A stretch of DNA of 64,000 nucleotides from Acidobacteriota bacterium (GTDB lineage: Bacteria > Acidobacteriota > Blastocatellia > RBC074): NCBI GenBank assembly GCA_016196035.1, contig JACPYM010000034.1, forward strand, positions 62,001 to 126,000. Direction: 5' to 3'. The notes beneath the pieces were generated by a model. That model saw only the letters and a list, made by a program, of their open reading frames with translations, was not told the origin of the DNA and ran no database searches. Positions 55,060-64,000 of this stretch are shown here, piece by piece (position 1 is the first letter of the stretch; the number at the start of each line of letters is the position of its first letter). A program made the translations under genes and the position numbers.

Positions 55060-55382
55060 AATTTCAGCGCGAATTGGATAAAGGTGAGTGATGCTTGCAG
55101 TAGATCAATTGCATCTTGCCGGTTTGGGCGGGAGTTTGGCAATGAGACAACTGTCAGAAAAGATGAAATTCAGGGCAGTGAGTTTGTATGCGAACAGGCG
55201 CTATCCAAAACGCTGTAGCCAATGGCTGATCCTGTGAGGAAGCGTGTGCCGATAGGGCGCAATCAAGGAACAAAAGCATGGAGTTCAAGCTTTAGCTTGT
55301 TTGGCGCGTCTTGCGCGCCCAGACAGCCTAAAGGCTGAACTCCATACTTTTGCCATTCAGCGTTTGTCTGAGTTCGCTGGAA
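55060..55382. repeat. Intergenic gap with 29-bp imperfect inverted repeat (no gene)
   Basis: No coding sequence is supported. Arms at 55272-55300 and 55323-55351 are largely complementary (ATGGAGTTCA and TTTAG cores shared with TGAACTCCAT), enclosing a 22-base loop. The remainder, upstream of the amidohydrolase start, probably contains its promoter on the minus strand. Confidence 0.75.
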
Positions 55383-57065
55383 TTACCAGCCAATCGCACA
55401 ACCATCCTTGCGCGGATCAGAACCGCCTGCCAACGCGCCCGTCACCGGATCAATCATAATCGCTTGATACCCGCCAAATGCGCCGAAGGCGGTGGTCAGC
55501 TTGTGTCCGCGTTTTTCCAGTTCTTTGCGCACATCCGCGCCGATGGCCGATTCCAGCGCGAGGCCGTTCTCGAAGTGGCGGAAGCGCGGCTGTTCGCCCG
55601 CCTGCTGCACGTCCATGCCGAACTCGATCATGTTCAGCAGGACTTGCACGTGGCCTTGCGCCTGCATATCGCCGCCCATCACGCCGAAGGTCAGCCAGGG
55701 CGCGCTATTCTTAAACACCATACCGGGAATCAGCGTGTGGAAGGGGCGTTTGCCGCCTTCGAGGCGATTGTTCGATTGCGGATTGAACGAGAAGCCCGCG
55801 CCACGATTGTGCAACACGATGCCGGTGTCGCCCGCGACCAGGCCGGAACCGAAAGCCGAAAAGATGCTTTGGATGAAGGAGACAGCATTGCGGTCATTGT
55901 CCACCACGGTCAGGTAGACGGTGTCTTCACCACCACGCGGGCCGCCGTCGCTGTCGCTGGCGACGTGCGTCAGGTCAATGCGTTTGCGCAAATCGGCGGC
56001 GTAATCTTTCGAAAGCAACTGCGCGAGCGGCGCTTGGTAAAACGCCGGATCGGCGATGTGTTTGGCGCGGTCAAGGAAGGCGAGCTTCTTCGCTTCGACC
56101 AGGAGGTGCAGATATTCCGCTGTGTTGTGACCGAGCGCTTTCACATCGAAGCCTTCCAGGATGTTGAGCATCTGCAAGGCGGCGAGGCCTTGGTTGTTGG
56201 GCGGCAATTCGTAAACGGTGTGGCCGCGATAGGTCGTGCTGATCGGTTCGACCCAGTTGGAAGTGTGATTGGCGAAATCCGCCAGCGTGTGCAGGCCGCC
56301 CTGGGCTTGGGCGAACTTGACGATCTTTTCGGCCAGCGCGCCTTTGTACATCACATCGCGGCCTTCTTTGGCGATCAGCTTCAAGGTCGCGGCGAGGTTT
56401 TTGTTGGTGAAAAGCTCGCCCGCTTCGAGGGCTTTGCCGTTGGGCAGAAAGGTCGCGGCGAAATCGGCGTTGCCTTTATGTTGCACGCCTTCCTGCCAAT
56501 CGGTGGCGATGATCTCAGTGACGGGGAAGCCGCGTTCGGCGTATTCAATCGCCGGTTGCAGCACCTGGGCCAGCGTCATCGTGCCGTGGCTTTTGAGCAG
56601 CGTCGCCCAGCCATCCACCGCGCCCGGCACGGTGACGGTGTGTATGCCGTGTTGCGGCATGCGTGTGAAGCCGCGTTGTTTCAGCGCGTCAATGCTCAAG
56701 GCTTTGGGCGCACGTCCGCTGGCATTGAGTGCCTTCAACTCTTTTTTCTTTGCATCCCAAACCAACGCAAACAGATCGCCGCCAGGACTGACCATCATCG
56801 GCTCGACAACACAGAGCACGGCGGCGGCGGCGATGGCGGCGTCAATCGCGTTGCCGCCTTGTTGCAAGATGCGCAAACCGGCGGCAGAGGCGAGCGGCTG
56901 GCTCGTTGCGACCATGCCATTGAGGGCGCGCACGACGCTACGAGTGCCGCCTTTGCGCGCGTTGATGCGGTCGCCGACGGCGTTTTGCGAGACGGCGCCA
57001 GTGAAGGATGAGGATACGATGAGCATAACAGCAAGAAAGAAACAAGCAGGCTTTTGATAGTTCAC
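55383..57065 (-). CDS. ggt: Gamma-glutamyltransferase-family Ntn hydrolase (secreted)
   Basis: A 560-residue proenzyme with a signal peptide (ACFFLAVMLIVSSSFTG). The large-subunit start MVATSQPLASAAGLRILQQG and NAIDAAIAAAAVLCVVEP is typical. The autocleavage/catalytic threonine is in GGEDTVYLTVVDNDRNAV, followed by FGSGLVAGDTGIVLHNRG, as in YwrD-like members. It hydrolyses gamma-glutamyl compounds such as glutathione. Start: the GTG at 57065 has AGAGGAG eight bases before it; upstream ATGs lack one and give an unlikely leader. Confidence 0.88.
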   Translation of the reverse strand: MNYQKPACFFLAVMLIVSSSFTGAVSQNAVGDRINARKGGTRSVVRALNGMVATSQPLASAAGLRILQQGGNAIDAAIAAAAVLCVVEPMMVSPGGDLFALVWDAKKKELKALNASGRAPKALSIDALKQRGFTRMPQHGIHTVTVPGAVDGWATLLKSHGTMTLAQVLQPAIEYAERGFPVTEIIATDWQEGVQHKGNADFAATFLPNGKALEAGELFTNKNLAATLKLIAKEGRDVMYKGALAEKIVKFAQAQGGLHTLADFANHTSNWVEPISTTYRGHTVYELPPNNQGLAALQMLNILEGFDVKALGHNTAEYLHLLVEAKKLAFLDRAKHIADPAFYQAPLAQLLSKDYAADLRKRIDLTHVASDSDGGPRGGEDTVYLTVVDNDRNAVSFIQSIFSAFGSGLVAGDTGIVLHNRGAGFSFNPQSNNRLEGGKRPFHTLIPGMVFKNSAPWLTFGVMGGDMQAQGHVQVLLNMIEFGMDVQQAGEQPRFRHFENGLALESAIGADVRKELEKRGHKLTTAFGAFGGYQAIMIDPVTGALAGGSDPRKDGCAIGW

Positions 57066-57135
57066 AGCACAACTCCTCTGGCGCGTCCGCGTCGCCACTC
57101 CGGCTGGTGAATTCACGTGCTGTTCCGGCAAGCGT

Positions 57136-57231
57136 GTGTTTAGAGTTCCGCCTTTAGGCGGTCGGCGCGCCGCAGGCGCGTCAATTCGGCGCTACGCGCC
57201 GCCGACCGCCTAAAGGCGGAACTCCAAACAC
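57136..57231. repeat. 32-bp inverted repeat
   Basis: Arms 57136-57167 and 57200-57231 differ at one position (core GTTCCGCCTTTAGGCGG, itself palindromic). A smaller GCGCC/GGCGC set lies within the loop. It is in the 5' region of the gamma-glutamyltransferase gene, and shares CGCCTTNAGGCGG with the element at 7.9 kb. Confidence 0.9.
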
Positions 57232-57315
57232 TTGCGCCTGCAAAATTCTTCCTACCGGAAAACAGCAATCGTAAAAACACTGGCAGGAGCGCGGAGGCAA
57301 GCGCACCGGTTGAAA

Positions 57316-57561
57316 TCACATTTGCCACTTCGGCGCATCGTCTTCTTCAAAGTCCGATTCGTGTTCGATGGGCAATTGCTCTTTCAGTTGTTTCAACTCG
57401 CCCATCAATTTGGTGATCATTTCCATCACGTCGCGTACATCGCTGCGCATGGCGGCGATGTCGTGGCGCAAGCCGGCGGTCTCGGTGCGCAGCAGGCGGG
57501 TTTCTTCGTGCAGCGAGAGCATCCAGCTGCGAATGGGTTTGAGCAAAAGGTTGGTCAGCAT
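57316..57561 (-). CDS. Small coiled-coil protein
   Basis: An 81-residue protein. After MLTNLLLKPIRSWML a long heptad-like helix runs (LHEETRLLRTETAGLRHDIA, AMRSDVRDVMEMITKLMGEL) and the end is acidic (SDFEEDDAPKWQM). GGAGGA is placed well before the ATG on the minus strand. It lies 15 bases downstream of a PQQ-propeller gene on the same strand and is probably co-transcribed. The function is unknown. Confidence 0.75.
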   Translation of the reverse strand: MLTNLLLKPIRSWMLSLHEETRLLRTETAGLRHDIAAMRSDVRDVMEMITKLMGELKQLKEQLPIEHESDFEEDDAPKWQM

Positions 57562-57576
57562 AATTCCTCCACAAGG

Positions 57577-58992
57577 CTATTTGGGTTTGGTTTCGCTGAT
57601 ACAGAAAAGCTGATTCTGGCTGCGCAGAAACAGTTCGCCGTCAACGATGATTGGGGAGGAAATGAAAACCTGATCGGCCAGCGTGTTGGTCGCCAGCACT
57701 TCGTACTTTTCGCCCAGTTTCAGGACGATCACATCGCCGTCTTCGCTGGCGAGATAGAGCTTGCCGTTCGCACCAACAGGCGAGGCCTTGAAATTGTAAG
57801 GCTTGGGCAAGCGTTGTTGATGATAATACGGCTCGCCTGTTTTGGCATTAAAGGCGCTGAACATACCGTTGTCGGTCAGCGTGTACAGCTTGCCCTCGTG
57901 CAACACGGGCGAAGCGGTGTAAGACAAGCCGCGCGTTTGATTCCACAACACCTCTTCGGTGCCGGTCAGGTCTCCGTCTTTGCCTAGCCGGATGGCGAGC
58001 AGTTTGGGATTGACGTAACCGCTCATCACATAAACGACACCGTCGTGATAGATCGGTTGTGGGATGACGTTGATGCCTAATCCGCCGCATTCCCAAATCA
58101 ATTTGCCGTTGGCGAGGTCGTAGCTGCGCACTTTGCGGGTCGCGCTCACGGCGACTTGCTTGCGGCCCGCGTGTTCAAAAATCAACGGCGACGTCCAGTC
58201 AGAACCTTCTTCGCGGGCGGTGCGCCAGAGTTCCTTGCCGGTTGTTTTGTCGAGCGCCACCAGGAACGAACCGCCAGCGTCTTTGCCGTCGTGGTCGAAC
58301 AGCAATACCAGTGTGTTGCCGTCCAGCGCGGGTGCGCCGCCTTCGCCGAATTGCAGGCGCATCTTCATCTGCACGCCGAAATCTTTTTCCCAAATCAGCT
58401 TGCCGTTCAGGTCATAGCAATACAGTCCGCGCGAACCGAAAAAGGCCCAGACATTCTTGCCGTCCGTGACCGGGGAGTTCGAGGCGAAGCTGCCATACAT
58501 CGCGTGATAGCCTTCGTGCGGCGTGGCGGTTTTCGGGCTTTGCTGCCAGAGCACTTTGCCGGTTTTGCGGTCGAGCGCCATGACGATCAGCTTGTGCTCA
58601 ACGCCCGCGCCAACACCACCGCCACCAGGTCGTCCACCACCGGGAGGCGGGCCGCTGGGGCCCGGATTGGGTGGCGTGGTTGTGGGTGTTGCCGCATTGG
58701 TGGGGATTGCCGTGGTCAAAAAGATTTTGTCGCCCCAGATGACCGGCGTCGAATGGCCGCGTCCCGGAATGGCGGCTTTCCATTTGATGTTCTGCTTGTC
58801 GCTCCATTGCGTAGGGGCGTCGGTCGCTGCCATGCCATTAAAGAAGGGGCCGCGCCATTGCGCCCAATGAGCCTGGGCGTTGTCGGCGGGCACGGTTTGG
58901 CGCGGCTTGTTTTGTTGAGCAAAAAGCGGGATAGCGACGAGCGCACTAAGCGCCAGTAAAGCCGCGAACGCGGGATGTCGTTTGCGAATCAT
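57577..58992 (-). CDS. PQQ-type beta-propeller protein (no EF-hands)
   Basis: A 471-residue secreted protein (signal to about PLFAQQ). Propeller blades are visible (AHWAQWRGPFFNGMAATDAP, RKTGKVLWQQSPKTATPHEG, DLNGKLIWEKDFGVQMKMRL, KTTGKELWRTAREEGSDW). A Pro/Gly-rich loop (NPGPSGPPPGGGRPGGGG) is inserted between the first blades. It lacks the EF-hand pair of the two propellers at 49-52 kb. Predicted periplasmic. Confidence 0.82.
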   Translation of the reverse strand: MIRKRHPAFAALLALSALVAIPLFAQQNKPRQTVPADNAQAHWAQWRGPFFNGMAATDAPTQWSDKQNIKWKAAIPGRGHSTPVIWGDKIFLTTAIPTNAATPTTTPPNPGPSGPPPGGGRPGGGGVGAGVEHKLIVMALDRKTGKVLWQQSPKTATPHEGYHAMYGSFASNSPVTDGKNVWAFFGSRGLYCYDLNGKLIWEKDFGVQMKMRLQFGEGGAPALDGNTLVLLFDHDGKDAGGSFLVALDKTTGKELWRTAREEGSDWTSPLIFEHAGRKQVAVSATRKVRSYDLANGKLIWECGGLGINVIPQPIYHDGVVYVMSGYVNPKLLAIRLGKDGDLTGTEEVLWNQTRGLSYTASPVLHEGKLYTLTDNGMFSAFNAKTGEPYYHQQRLPKPYNFKASPVGANGKLYLASEDGDVIVLKLGEKYEVLATNTLADQVFISSPIIVDGELFLRSQNQLFCISETKPK

Positions 58993-59046
58993 CGAGTGGT
59001 CTCCGAAAAAAATGGGGTGAAATCAAAGTACGCTGCAAGCCGCGTT

Positions 59047-59289
59047 TTAGCCAGCGCGCCGTAAGGCTCGAAGGCAACGCCAGGCGCACCAGCCAAACGC
59101 CAGCGCCAGTATGGGGAAGGCGACGGCTCCAATAAACGCGCCTTGCCCGCCCGCCCGTGTCGCGGTCAGTCCGCGCGTCACATACAGCAAACGCGCCGTG
59201 TAAAAGATAAAGAAGGCGCTCACCAGCCCAAGCACGAATGCTCCCAGGCCAAAGATAGCCGCCCGCGCCGGATTTGAGTTTGTCGCCAT
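59047..59289 (-). CDS. Small two-helix membrane protein
   Basis: An 80-residue protein with helices at about residues 11-33 (IFGLGAFVLGLVSAFFIFYT) and 51-70 (AFIGAVAFPILALAFGWCAW). It ends in RCLRALRRAG. I do not recognise the family. It lies 18 bases downstream of the metallo-beta-lactamase-fold gene on the same strand and may be co-transcribed. Confidence 0.65.
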   Translation of the reverse strand: MATNSNPARAAIFGLGAFVLGLVSAFFIFYTARLLYVTRGLTATRAGGQGAFIGAVAFPILALAFGWCAWRCLRALRRAG

Positions 59290-59307
59290 AGATTCACCTT
59301 CAAACCT

Positions 59308-60192
59308 TCAGCGGCTGGCGCGCTCTTTTTCGAGTTGTTCGTGGTAACTCTTTTCATATCCGGCAATGTATTTCTGATAGCCCGCCGGATCAATGAATGG
59401 GTTGGTGGCAGGGTTGCCTTCCAACAGTTTGACCTTGGCTTCCAGATTGAAAAACGGCGCGTGCGGCCCCAGGAAGACCTCGCACGGCAAAGCTTTCAAC
59501 GTCTGGAACGATTTGGCATACGCTTCGGCAATGTTCGGCCAGGCCGGGAAATTGACCAGATGCACGCCGTCGTTGATGGACATGCTGCCAACGAAGACCA
59601 CGTTGTATTGCTTGCCGCCTTCTTCCACCGTCGTCGTCCAGGTCGTGTTACCTTCGGTATGGCCGGGTGTCAGATGTGCGGTCAACGCGAGCTTGCCCAG
59701 CCGCGCCACTTCGCCGTCTTTGAGCACCTTGTCCACTTTCACCGGCTTGTAATCACCAAGCGGGAAGAAGCCTTTCTTGCCGCCGCTTTCCAGCACCAGC
59801 GCATCGGCAGCGGTTGCGTATACCTGCGCGCCGGTCGCCGCTTTCATATCCGCATGCCCGGCGACGTGATCGAAATGGGCGTGGCTGGACAGGATGATCT
59901 TGATGTCTTTGAGCTTGAAGCCGAGCGCTTCGATGTTGGCGCGCACGATGGGCGCGGATTCTTGCAGCGCCGTGTCAATCAGGATGTGCCCCTGCGGCGT
60001 CGTCAACAGGTAACAGGCCAACTGGCTCGTGCCGACATAATGGATGTTGCCGATGATGCGAAACGGTTTGAAGGGTTTGTTCCAGGCTTCGATGGGGAAG
60101 CTTTGCTGCGCGGCAAGCCTGTGCTGCGCGCCCAGGCAAAGAAACATAAGGCAGAATGTTCTTAGCCAGTGGGTAGCTTTAGGGATAGTCAT
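59308..60192 (-). CDS. Subclass B3-type metallo-beta-lactamase-fold hydrolase (secreted)
   Basis: A 294-residue protein with a signal peptide (to about RLAAQQ). Zinc ligands: HAHFDH (H-x-H-x-D-H) in ILSSHAHFDHVAGHADM, LTPGHTEGNTTW (His), and a final His in GPHAPFFNLE. The N-terminal IGNIHYVGTSQLACYLLTTP is the B3 pattern. Family members hydrolyse beta-lactams or other lactones/amides; the reported function needs assay. A small membrane protein gene follows on the same strand. Confidence 0.85.
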   Translation of the reverse strand: MTIPKATHWLRTFCLMFLCLGAQHRLAAQQSFPIEAWNKPFKPFRIIGNIHYVGTSQLACYLLTTPQGHILIDTALQESAPIVRANIEALGFKLKDIKIILSSHAHFDHVAGHADMKAATGAQVYATAADALVLESGGKKGFFPLGDYKPVKVDKVLKDGEVARLGKLALTAHLTPGHTEGNTTWTTTVEEGGKQYNVVFVGSMSINDGVHLVNFPAWPNIAEAYAKSFQTLKALPCEVFLGPHAPFFNLEAKVKLLEGNPATNPFIDPAGYQKYIAGYEKSYHEQLEKERASR

Positions 60193-60231
60193 GGTTGATT
60201 CAAGTTATCTGTGTCAGTTGAGCCAAAGAGG

Positions 60232-60319
60232 CAGTACCGCGCGCGTCAGCAAGCGGAGCCTCCACGAGTCTGTCAGTGCGTCTGCTTAGACGCGCCGCTT
60301 GCTGGCGCGCGCGGTACCG
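60232..60319. repeat. Dispersed palindromic element (about 90 bp), copy 2
   Basis: Arms 60232-60256 and 60295-60319 are complementary at 23 of 25 positions and match the element inside MITE B at 20.3 kb (same arms and same GACGCGCCGCTTGCT right part). It lies between the TonB receptor stop and the metallo-beta-lactamase-like gene start. Confidence 0.85.
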
Positions 60320-60354
60320 TCCCGGCGATTGCACAACCACAATCGCAGTTCCGG

Positions 60355-63300
60355 CTAAAACGAAAGTCGCAACCCAAATTGAAGCTGTCGCGCCGACGTC
60401 ACCGTCGAACGGATCAGCCCAAACGACGAAATTGTTGCGGGCTGTCCGGCGGAATCGGGGCGCGGGTCATTGTTCGCCAACGGTGTGCCGGCGAAAGCCT
60501 GCACGACCGGCGTGCCGAAATTGGCGCGGTTGAATAGATTGAATGCCTCGAAGCGGAATTGCAGCGACGTGCGTTCGCCCAGTTTGGGCAGCCGCGTCTT
60601 TTTGACCGTCGCTAAATCAAAGCTCCGCAGGTTCGGCCCGATGAAGGCATTGCGCCCGGTGTTGCCGAGCGTGCCCGACGCTTGCAACACGAACGCTTTC
60701 GGATCGAACCATTGATCGGGGCGGCCCAGCACGGCGCTCTCGTAGGTGTAACCCGCTGCCAGACTCGGACGGTCGCGGCCCAGCAGCGGCGAGTTCGACG
60801 GGTTCCACTTCGATTGCGAGCGGTTGTTTTGCACGAAGACCGTCAGCGGATTGCCGCTGCGCAAGTTGCCGATACCGATGATTGACCAGCCATCCAGCAA
60901 CACACCCGCCGCGCCTTTCAAGCCTTTGGCAAAAGGCAATTCCCAACTGAAATTGCTGACCCAGTTGTGCGCCGCGTGGAAGTCCGAGAGACCCTTGTTG
61001 TAATTGGTGCCCGGCGGTTCGGGCAGCGCCGAGACCGTCGCGTTGGTCGCATCCGAAAAGAAGGTCGAAGCCTGCGTCGTGTCGAGCGAGTGCGCGAAGG
61101 TATAAGACGATTGAAAATCCACGCTCTTGCTGAAGCGCTTGCGCACCTCGAAGATCAGCGCGTTGTACCAGGAATTGCCATCGCTCTTTTTCAGTTCGAT
61201 CACGCCGTTGTAATTGGGATTCACGCGCGGCGCATTGTTCGGATAGAACCACGTGCCATCGGCCTGCTTGACCGGCACGCCGATATTGAAATCGGTGTTG
61301 CGCAACAGGTGAATGCCGCGCGCGCCCGCATAGCCGACCGTGACCACCGTGTCGAAAGGCAGTTGCTGTTGCACGTTCAGATTGTAGACGTTCAGGTACG
61401 GGTTCTTGACATCGTATTCAATCGGGCGAATCGCGGGCACCACACCAGGGCGGTTGAACGGCGGATTCGGAAAGGTCGGATTGGGCAGCACCGGGCGCGG
61501 CGTCGCGGGCGGATTGGTCACGGTCACGATCAGGTTCTGGTGGTTGTTCGTGTTGAAATAGATGCCGTACCCGCCGCGCACCGCCGTCTTGCCGTTGCCG
61601 AATACGTCGTAGGCAAAGCCCAGGCGCGGCGAGAGATTTTTGTACGAAGGGTTTTGATAGAGCGGCCCGATGGTCAGCGCGCTGTCGGTGTAAAGATTGC
61701 GTATGAACACATCGCGGCGATCCTGCGGCACGGTCTCGAATTCGTAGCGCAAGCCCAGATTCAAGGCGAGCCGCCGCGTCACTTTGAAATTGTCCTGCGC
61801 GAACATGCCGACGGTCGTGATGCGCCAGTAACGGTCGAACTGCGCTTCAGGCGTTAAGCCAACAAAGTTGCTCGGCACGTTGCGCAGGAACGAACTGACA
61901 TCGGGGAAGGTGTAAATGCCCAGCGAGAACGTAGGGTTGAGCATATTGATCTGAAAACGTTCGACCAGCGCGCCGAAGCTCAGGTTGTGTTTGCCACGCG
62001 TGTGCGCCAGCTTTTCGCTGAAGCTAAACACGTTTTGCGCCAGCCGGAAATTGGCAGTGCTTTGCGGGCCGAAGCGTTGCATGCCGCCGATGTCAATATC
62101 GCCGACCGTGGCGCGCCCCGTGATGAACGGCGGCAAGTTCACGTCGGCGCGCACATTCTGCCCGATGCGCGTGCGGCTGAAACCGAAGCGCGCCGTGTTC
62201 ACCGTGTTCGCATTCGCCAGCCAGGTGTGTTCGATGGTCGTGAATTGGTTGCGCGACAAAAAGGTGCGCGGGAATTGCGGATAATCGGTTGGCAAAAAGT
62301 TGTCGCCGTCATCAAAGGTATGGCGCGCGAAAATCTGATGGTGCTCATTCAAGCTGTGATCTACGCGCGTCTGAAAGAAGTCTTCATCCAGCCGTTGATT
62401 GAAGCCGAAAAAGTATTGCGCCAGGCCGCCGCCGATGCTCGCGCCGTTGGGCAGCGGGATCGCATCAAGATAGGGTTTGATCACCGGGCTGACCGTGACA
62501 TTGCCGCTGGGCAGGATGCCTTGCCGCGCGTTCAGGTCGGGCACGAACGAGAGAATCGAGCGGCCCAGCCGTTCGCGTAGGGCTTCGTAATTGCCAAAGA
62601 AGAAGGTGCGGTCTTTGACGATAGGGCCGCCGATGGCCCCACCGAACTGATTGCGTTTGAATTCGGGTTTGCCCAACGGTTGCCGGTCAAAGAAATTGCG
62701 CGCGTCCAGATTGTCGTTGCGCAGGTAATGATAGAGCGCGCCGTGCAATTCGTTCGCGCCAGACTTGCTCAAGGCATTGATCTGGCCGCCGAAGTTGCGC
62801 CCGAATTCGGCGGAATATGAATTCGATTCGACGCGGAATTCGCGGATGGATTCGGTGCCCAGGGCCGTACCCGCCGCGCTGCCCGCCGGGCCGCTGGTGG
62901 CGTCGTTGAGCAAGGTGCCGTCCAGCAAATACACGTTTGAGCGAATGTCCTGGCCGTTGATGGTAATGCCCGACCCGTGCGCTACGACCGAGCCGCCATC
63001 ACGTTGCGGAAAGGACACCACGCCCGGTTGCAGCAAGGCCAGGTCGGTAAAGTTGCGGCCATTCAACGGCAACTCGCGGATGGCGCGTTCGCCGACCAGA
63101 AAGCTCAACTCTTGCGTTTGCGTGTTGACCAGCGGCGCGGCATCGGTGACTTCGACGGTGGTTGTACTAGCGGCGACTTGTAGGCTGAGATTGACCTCGG
63201 CAGTTTCGCCAATGGTCAGCCTGAGCTTTTTGGTTTCGGTTTTGAAGCCGGATTGTTCGACCAGAATTTCAAAACTGCCGACGCGCAGTTCCGGGAACGA

Positions 63301-63492
63301 ATAGCGCCCGGCGCGGTCGGTCGTCGTTGTGCGCGTCAGATTGGTTTCCAAATTGCGCGCGCTGACTTTCGCGCCGACGATGACCGCGCCCGCTTGATCT
63401 TGAACGATGCCGGTGATCGTGCCAGCGGTTTGTGCGGCCAAACTAACTGAAAAACAACACATCAGACCGGCGACCAAAAATGCTTTCGACAT
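60355..63492 (-). CDS. Oar-like TonB-dependent receptor with N-terminal carboxypeptidase-regulatory domain
   Basis: A 1045-residue outer-membrane protein with a signal peptide ([20 protein letters not shown]). A carboxypeptidase-regulatory-like domain follows ([37 protein letters not shown]), then the plug ([40 protein letters not shown]) and a beta-barrel ending [13 protein letters not shown], with the aromatic last residue. The TonB box is not clear. It belongs to the large acidobacterial group of this type, which take up unknown, often large, ligands. Start at 63492 gives the signal peptide; no strong Shine-Dalgarno. Confidence 0.9.
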   Translation of the reverse strand: MSKAFLVAGLMCCFSVSLAAQTAGTITGIVQDQAGAVIVGAKVSARNLETNLTRTTTTDRAGRYSFPELRVGSFEILVEQSGFKTETKKLRLTIGETAEVNLSLQVAASTTTVEVTDAAPLVNTQTQELSFLVGERAIRELPLNGRNFTDLALLQPGVVSFPQRDGGSVVAHGSGITINGQDIRSNVYLLDGTLLNDATSGPAGSAAGTALGTESIREFRVESNSYSAEFGRNFGGQINALSKSGANELHGALYHYLRNDNLDARNFFDRQPLGKPEFKRNQFGGAIGGPIVKDRTFFFGNYEALRERLGRSILSFVPDLNARQGILPSGNVTVSPVIKPYLDAIPLPNGASIGGGLAQYFFGFNQRLDEDFFQTRVDHSLNEHHQIFARHTFDDGDNFLPTDYPQFPRTFLSRNQFTTIEHTWLANANTVNTARFGFSRTRIGQNVRADVNLPPFITGRATVGDIDIGGMQRFGPQSTANFRLAQNVFSFSEKLAHTRGKHNLSFGALVERFQINMLNPTFSLGIYTFPDVSSFLRNVPSNFVGLTPEAQFDRYWRITTVGMFAQDNFKVTRRLALNLGLRYEFETVPQDRRDVFIRNLYTDSALTIGPLYQNPSYKNLSPRLGFAYDVFGNGKTAVRGGYGIYFNTNNHQNLIVTVTNPPATPRPVLPNPTFPNPPFNRPGVVPAIRPIEYDVKNPYLNVYNLNVQQQLPFDTVVTVGYAGARGIHLLRNTDFNIGVPVKQADGTWFYPNNAPRVNPNYNGVIELKKSDGNSWYNALIFEVRKRFSKSVDFQSSYTFAHSLDTTQASTFFSDATNATVSALPEPPGTNYNKGLSDFHAAHNWVSNFSWELPFAKGLKGAAGVLLDGWSIIGIGNLRSGNPLTVFVQNNRSQSKWNPSNSPLLGRDRPSLAAGYTYESAVLGRPDQWFDPKAFVLQASGTLGNTGRNAFIGPNLRSFDLATVKKTRLPKLGERTSLQFRFEAFNLFNRANFGTPVVQAFAGTPLANNDPRPDSAGQPATISSFGLIRSTVTSARQLQFGLRLSF

Positions 63493-63730
63493 AACTACTT
63501 TGTCCAACTCAGGGTTAATGCAAGATGTTGCGGAGATACGGCACCAGGTTGTCACGAGTCTAGGGTATGCACTGCAAAAATGAAAACGGATTGAAGGCAT
63601 GCAATGTGGTTCGCTGCCACGGCACGCTACAAAGCGAAAGACGGGGCCAAGGGCTTGGCGGTTTCCTTTGTTTCAGCGGCTGGTGCAGGGTTTTTCGGGT
63701 CAGCGCGGGCAAGCTGCTGGCCGCCAGAGC

Positions 63731-64000
63731 TTAGGTTTGAGTGCGCTTTGCCAGCTTTTCGGGATACACCCAATGCAAAAGCGGCGCGGCCATCAGGGTT
63801 GTCACGAGCGCCATCAAGACCATGATGGAAAACAGCGTGGGCGAGATGATGCCCAAATCAAGCCCGATGTTGAGAATAACCAATTCGACCATGCCGCGTG
63901 TATTGAGCAAGACCCCGACAGCGGTGGCTTCGCGCCAGGACAAGCCGGTGAACCGCGCGGCGAGCGTCGAACCGCCTAATTTGCCCGCGATAGCTGTGCC
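63731..64000 (-). CDS. CPA2-type cation/proton antiporter, C-terminal fragment
   Basis: Open to the right edge; only the C-terminal ~89 residues are present. The pattern GTAIAGKLGGSTLAARFTGL, SWREATAVGVLLNTRGMVEL, VILNIGLDLGIISPTLFSIM, and ALVTTLMAAPLLHWVYP is a close match to the last helices of CPA2 (KefB/NapA-type) Na+(K+)/H+ antiporters. It resides in the inner membrane. The N-terminal helices lie outside the window, and a short Pro/Lys tail (EKLAKRTQT) ends it. Confidence 0.85.
   Translation of the reverse strand, partial: GTAIAGKLGGSTLAARFTGLSWREATAVGVLLNTRGMVELVILNIGLDLGIISPTLFSIMVLMALVTTLMAAPLLHWVYPEKLAKRTQT

Overview
The window looks like a chromosomal segment of an Acidobacteriota bacterium, most plausibly class Blastocatellia. 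The basis is gene content and style, not a database match: GC-rich coding DNA, a von Willebrand A protein of the type common in Acidobacteria, an Oar-like TonB-dependent receptor with an N-terminal carboxypeptidase-regulatory domain, several secreted PQQ-type beta-propellers, a YtxJ-like (bacillithiol-associated) protein and many short palindromic repeats between genes. No tRNA, rRNA, CRISPR array, transposase or phage gene was recognised.

Layout. 1-5.6 kb: the end of a GNAT-like acetyltransferase gene overlapping an amidinotransferase gene, a small gene overlapping a DUF6036-type nucleotidyltransferase gene, a GH63/MGH1-type glucosidase and a membrane-anchored hypothetical. 5.6-13.3 kb: YtxJ, a frameshifted DUF5678 gene with a retropepsin-like protease, then an ECF sigma/anti-sigma pair followed by a cytochrome c/copper-monooxygenase-like protein, three DUF4252 proteins and a VWA protein. 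13.3-22.1 kb: mostly unrelated housekeeping or hypothetical genes (RDD, DUF971, YkvA/DUF1232, SET methyltransferase, proline dehydrogenase, DUF4197, ceramidase-like), two copies of a TA-flanked MITE (one splitting a membrane-protein gene) and a decayed DUF5916 gene. 22.2-24.8 kb: an acyl-ligase/ACP/acyltransferase fusion.

24.8-42.2 kb is a complete-looking Tad (type IVb, Flp) pilus locus on the + strand: a 1-kb non-coding leader, six tandem flp prepilin genes (four nearly identical), the TadV/CpaA prepilin peptidase, CpaB, the CpaC/RcpA secretin, three Tad-domain (TadG-like) proteins, two TadE-like pseudopilins, CpaE/TadZ, the CpaF/TadA ATPase and the TadB and TadC platform proteins, ending in a good intrinsic terminator. 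Prepilins would be cleaved by TadV, polymerised by TadA on the TadB/TadC platform and extruded through CpaC. No TadD or RcpB was recognised inside the locus.

42.2-64 kb is almost entirely minus strand: a PlsC acyltransferase, a large secreted helical protein, DinB, a TPR protein, an AraC regulator, a ThuA-like protein, a half-size DMT-like membrane protein, two tandem PQQ propellers each with an inserted EF-hand pair, a class II aldolase (+), an amidohydrolase, gamma-glutamyltransferase, a third PQQ propeller, a B3-type metallo-beta-lactamase-fold protein, a large TonB-dependent receptor, and the end of a CPA2-type cation/proton antiporter at the right edge. Signal-peptide-bearing hydrolases and binding proteins dominate, fitting a heterotroph that degrades peptides and polymers. 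Intergenic inverted repeats are unusually dense throughout.
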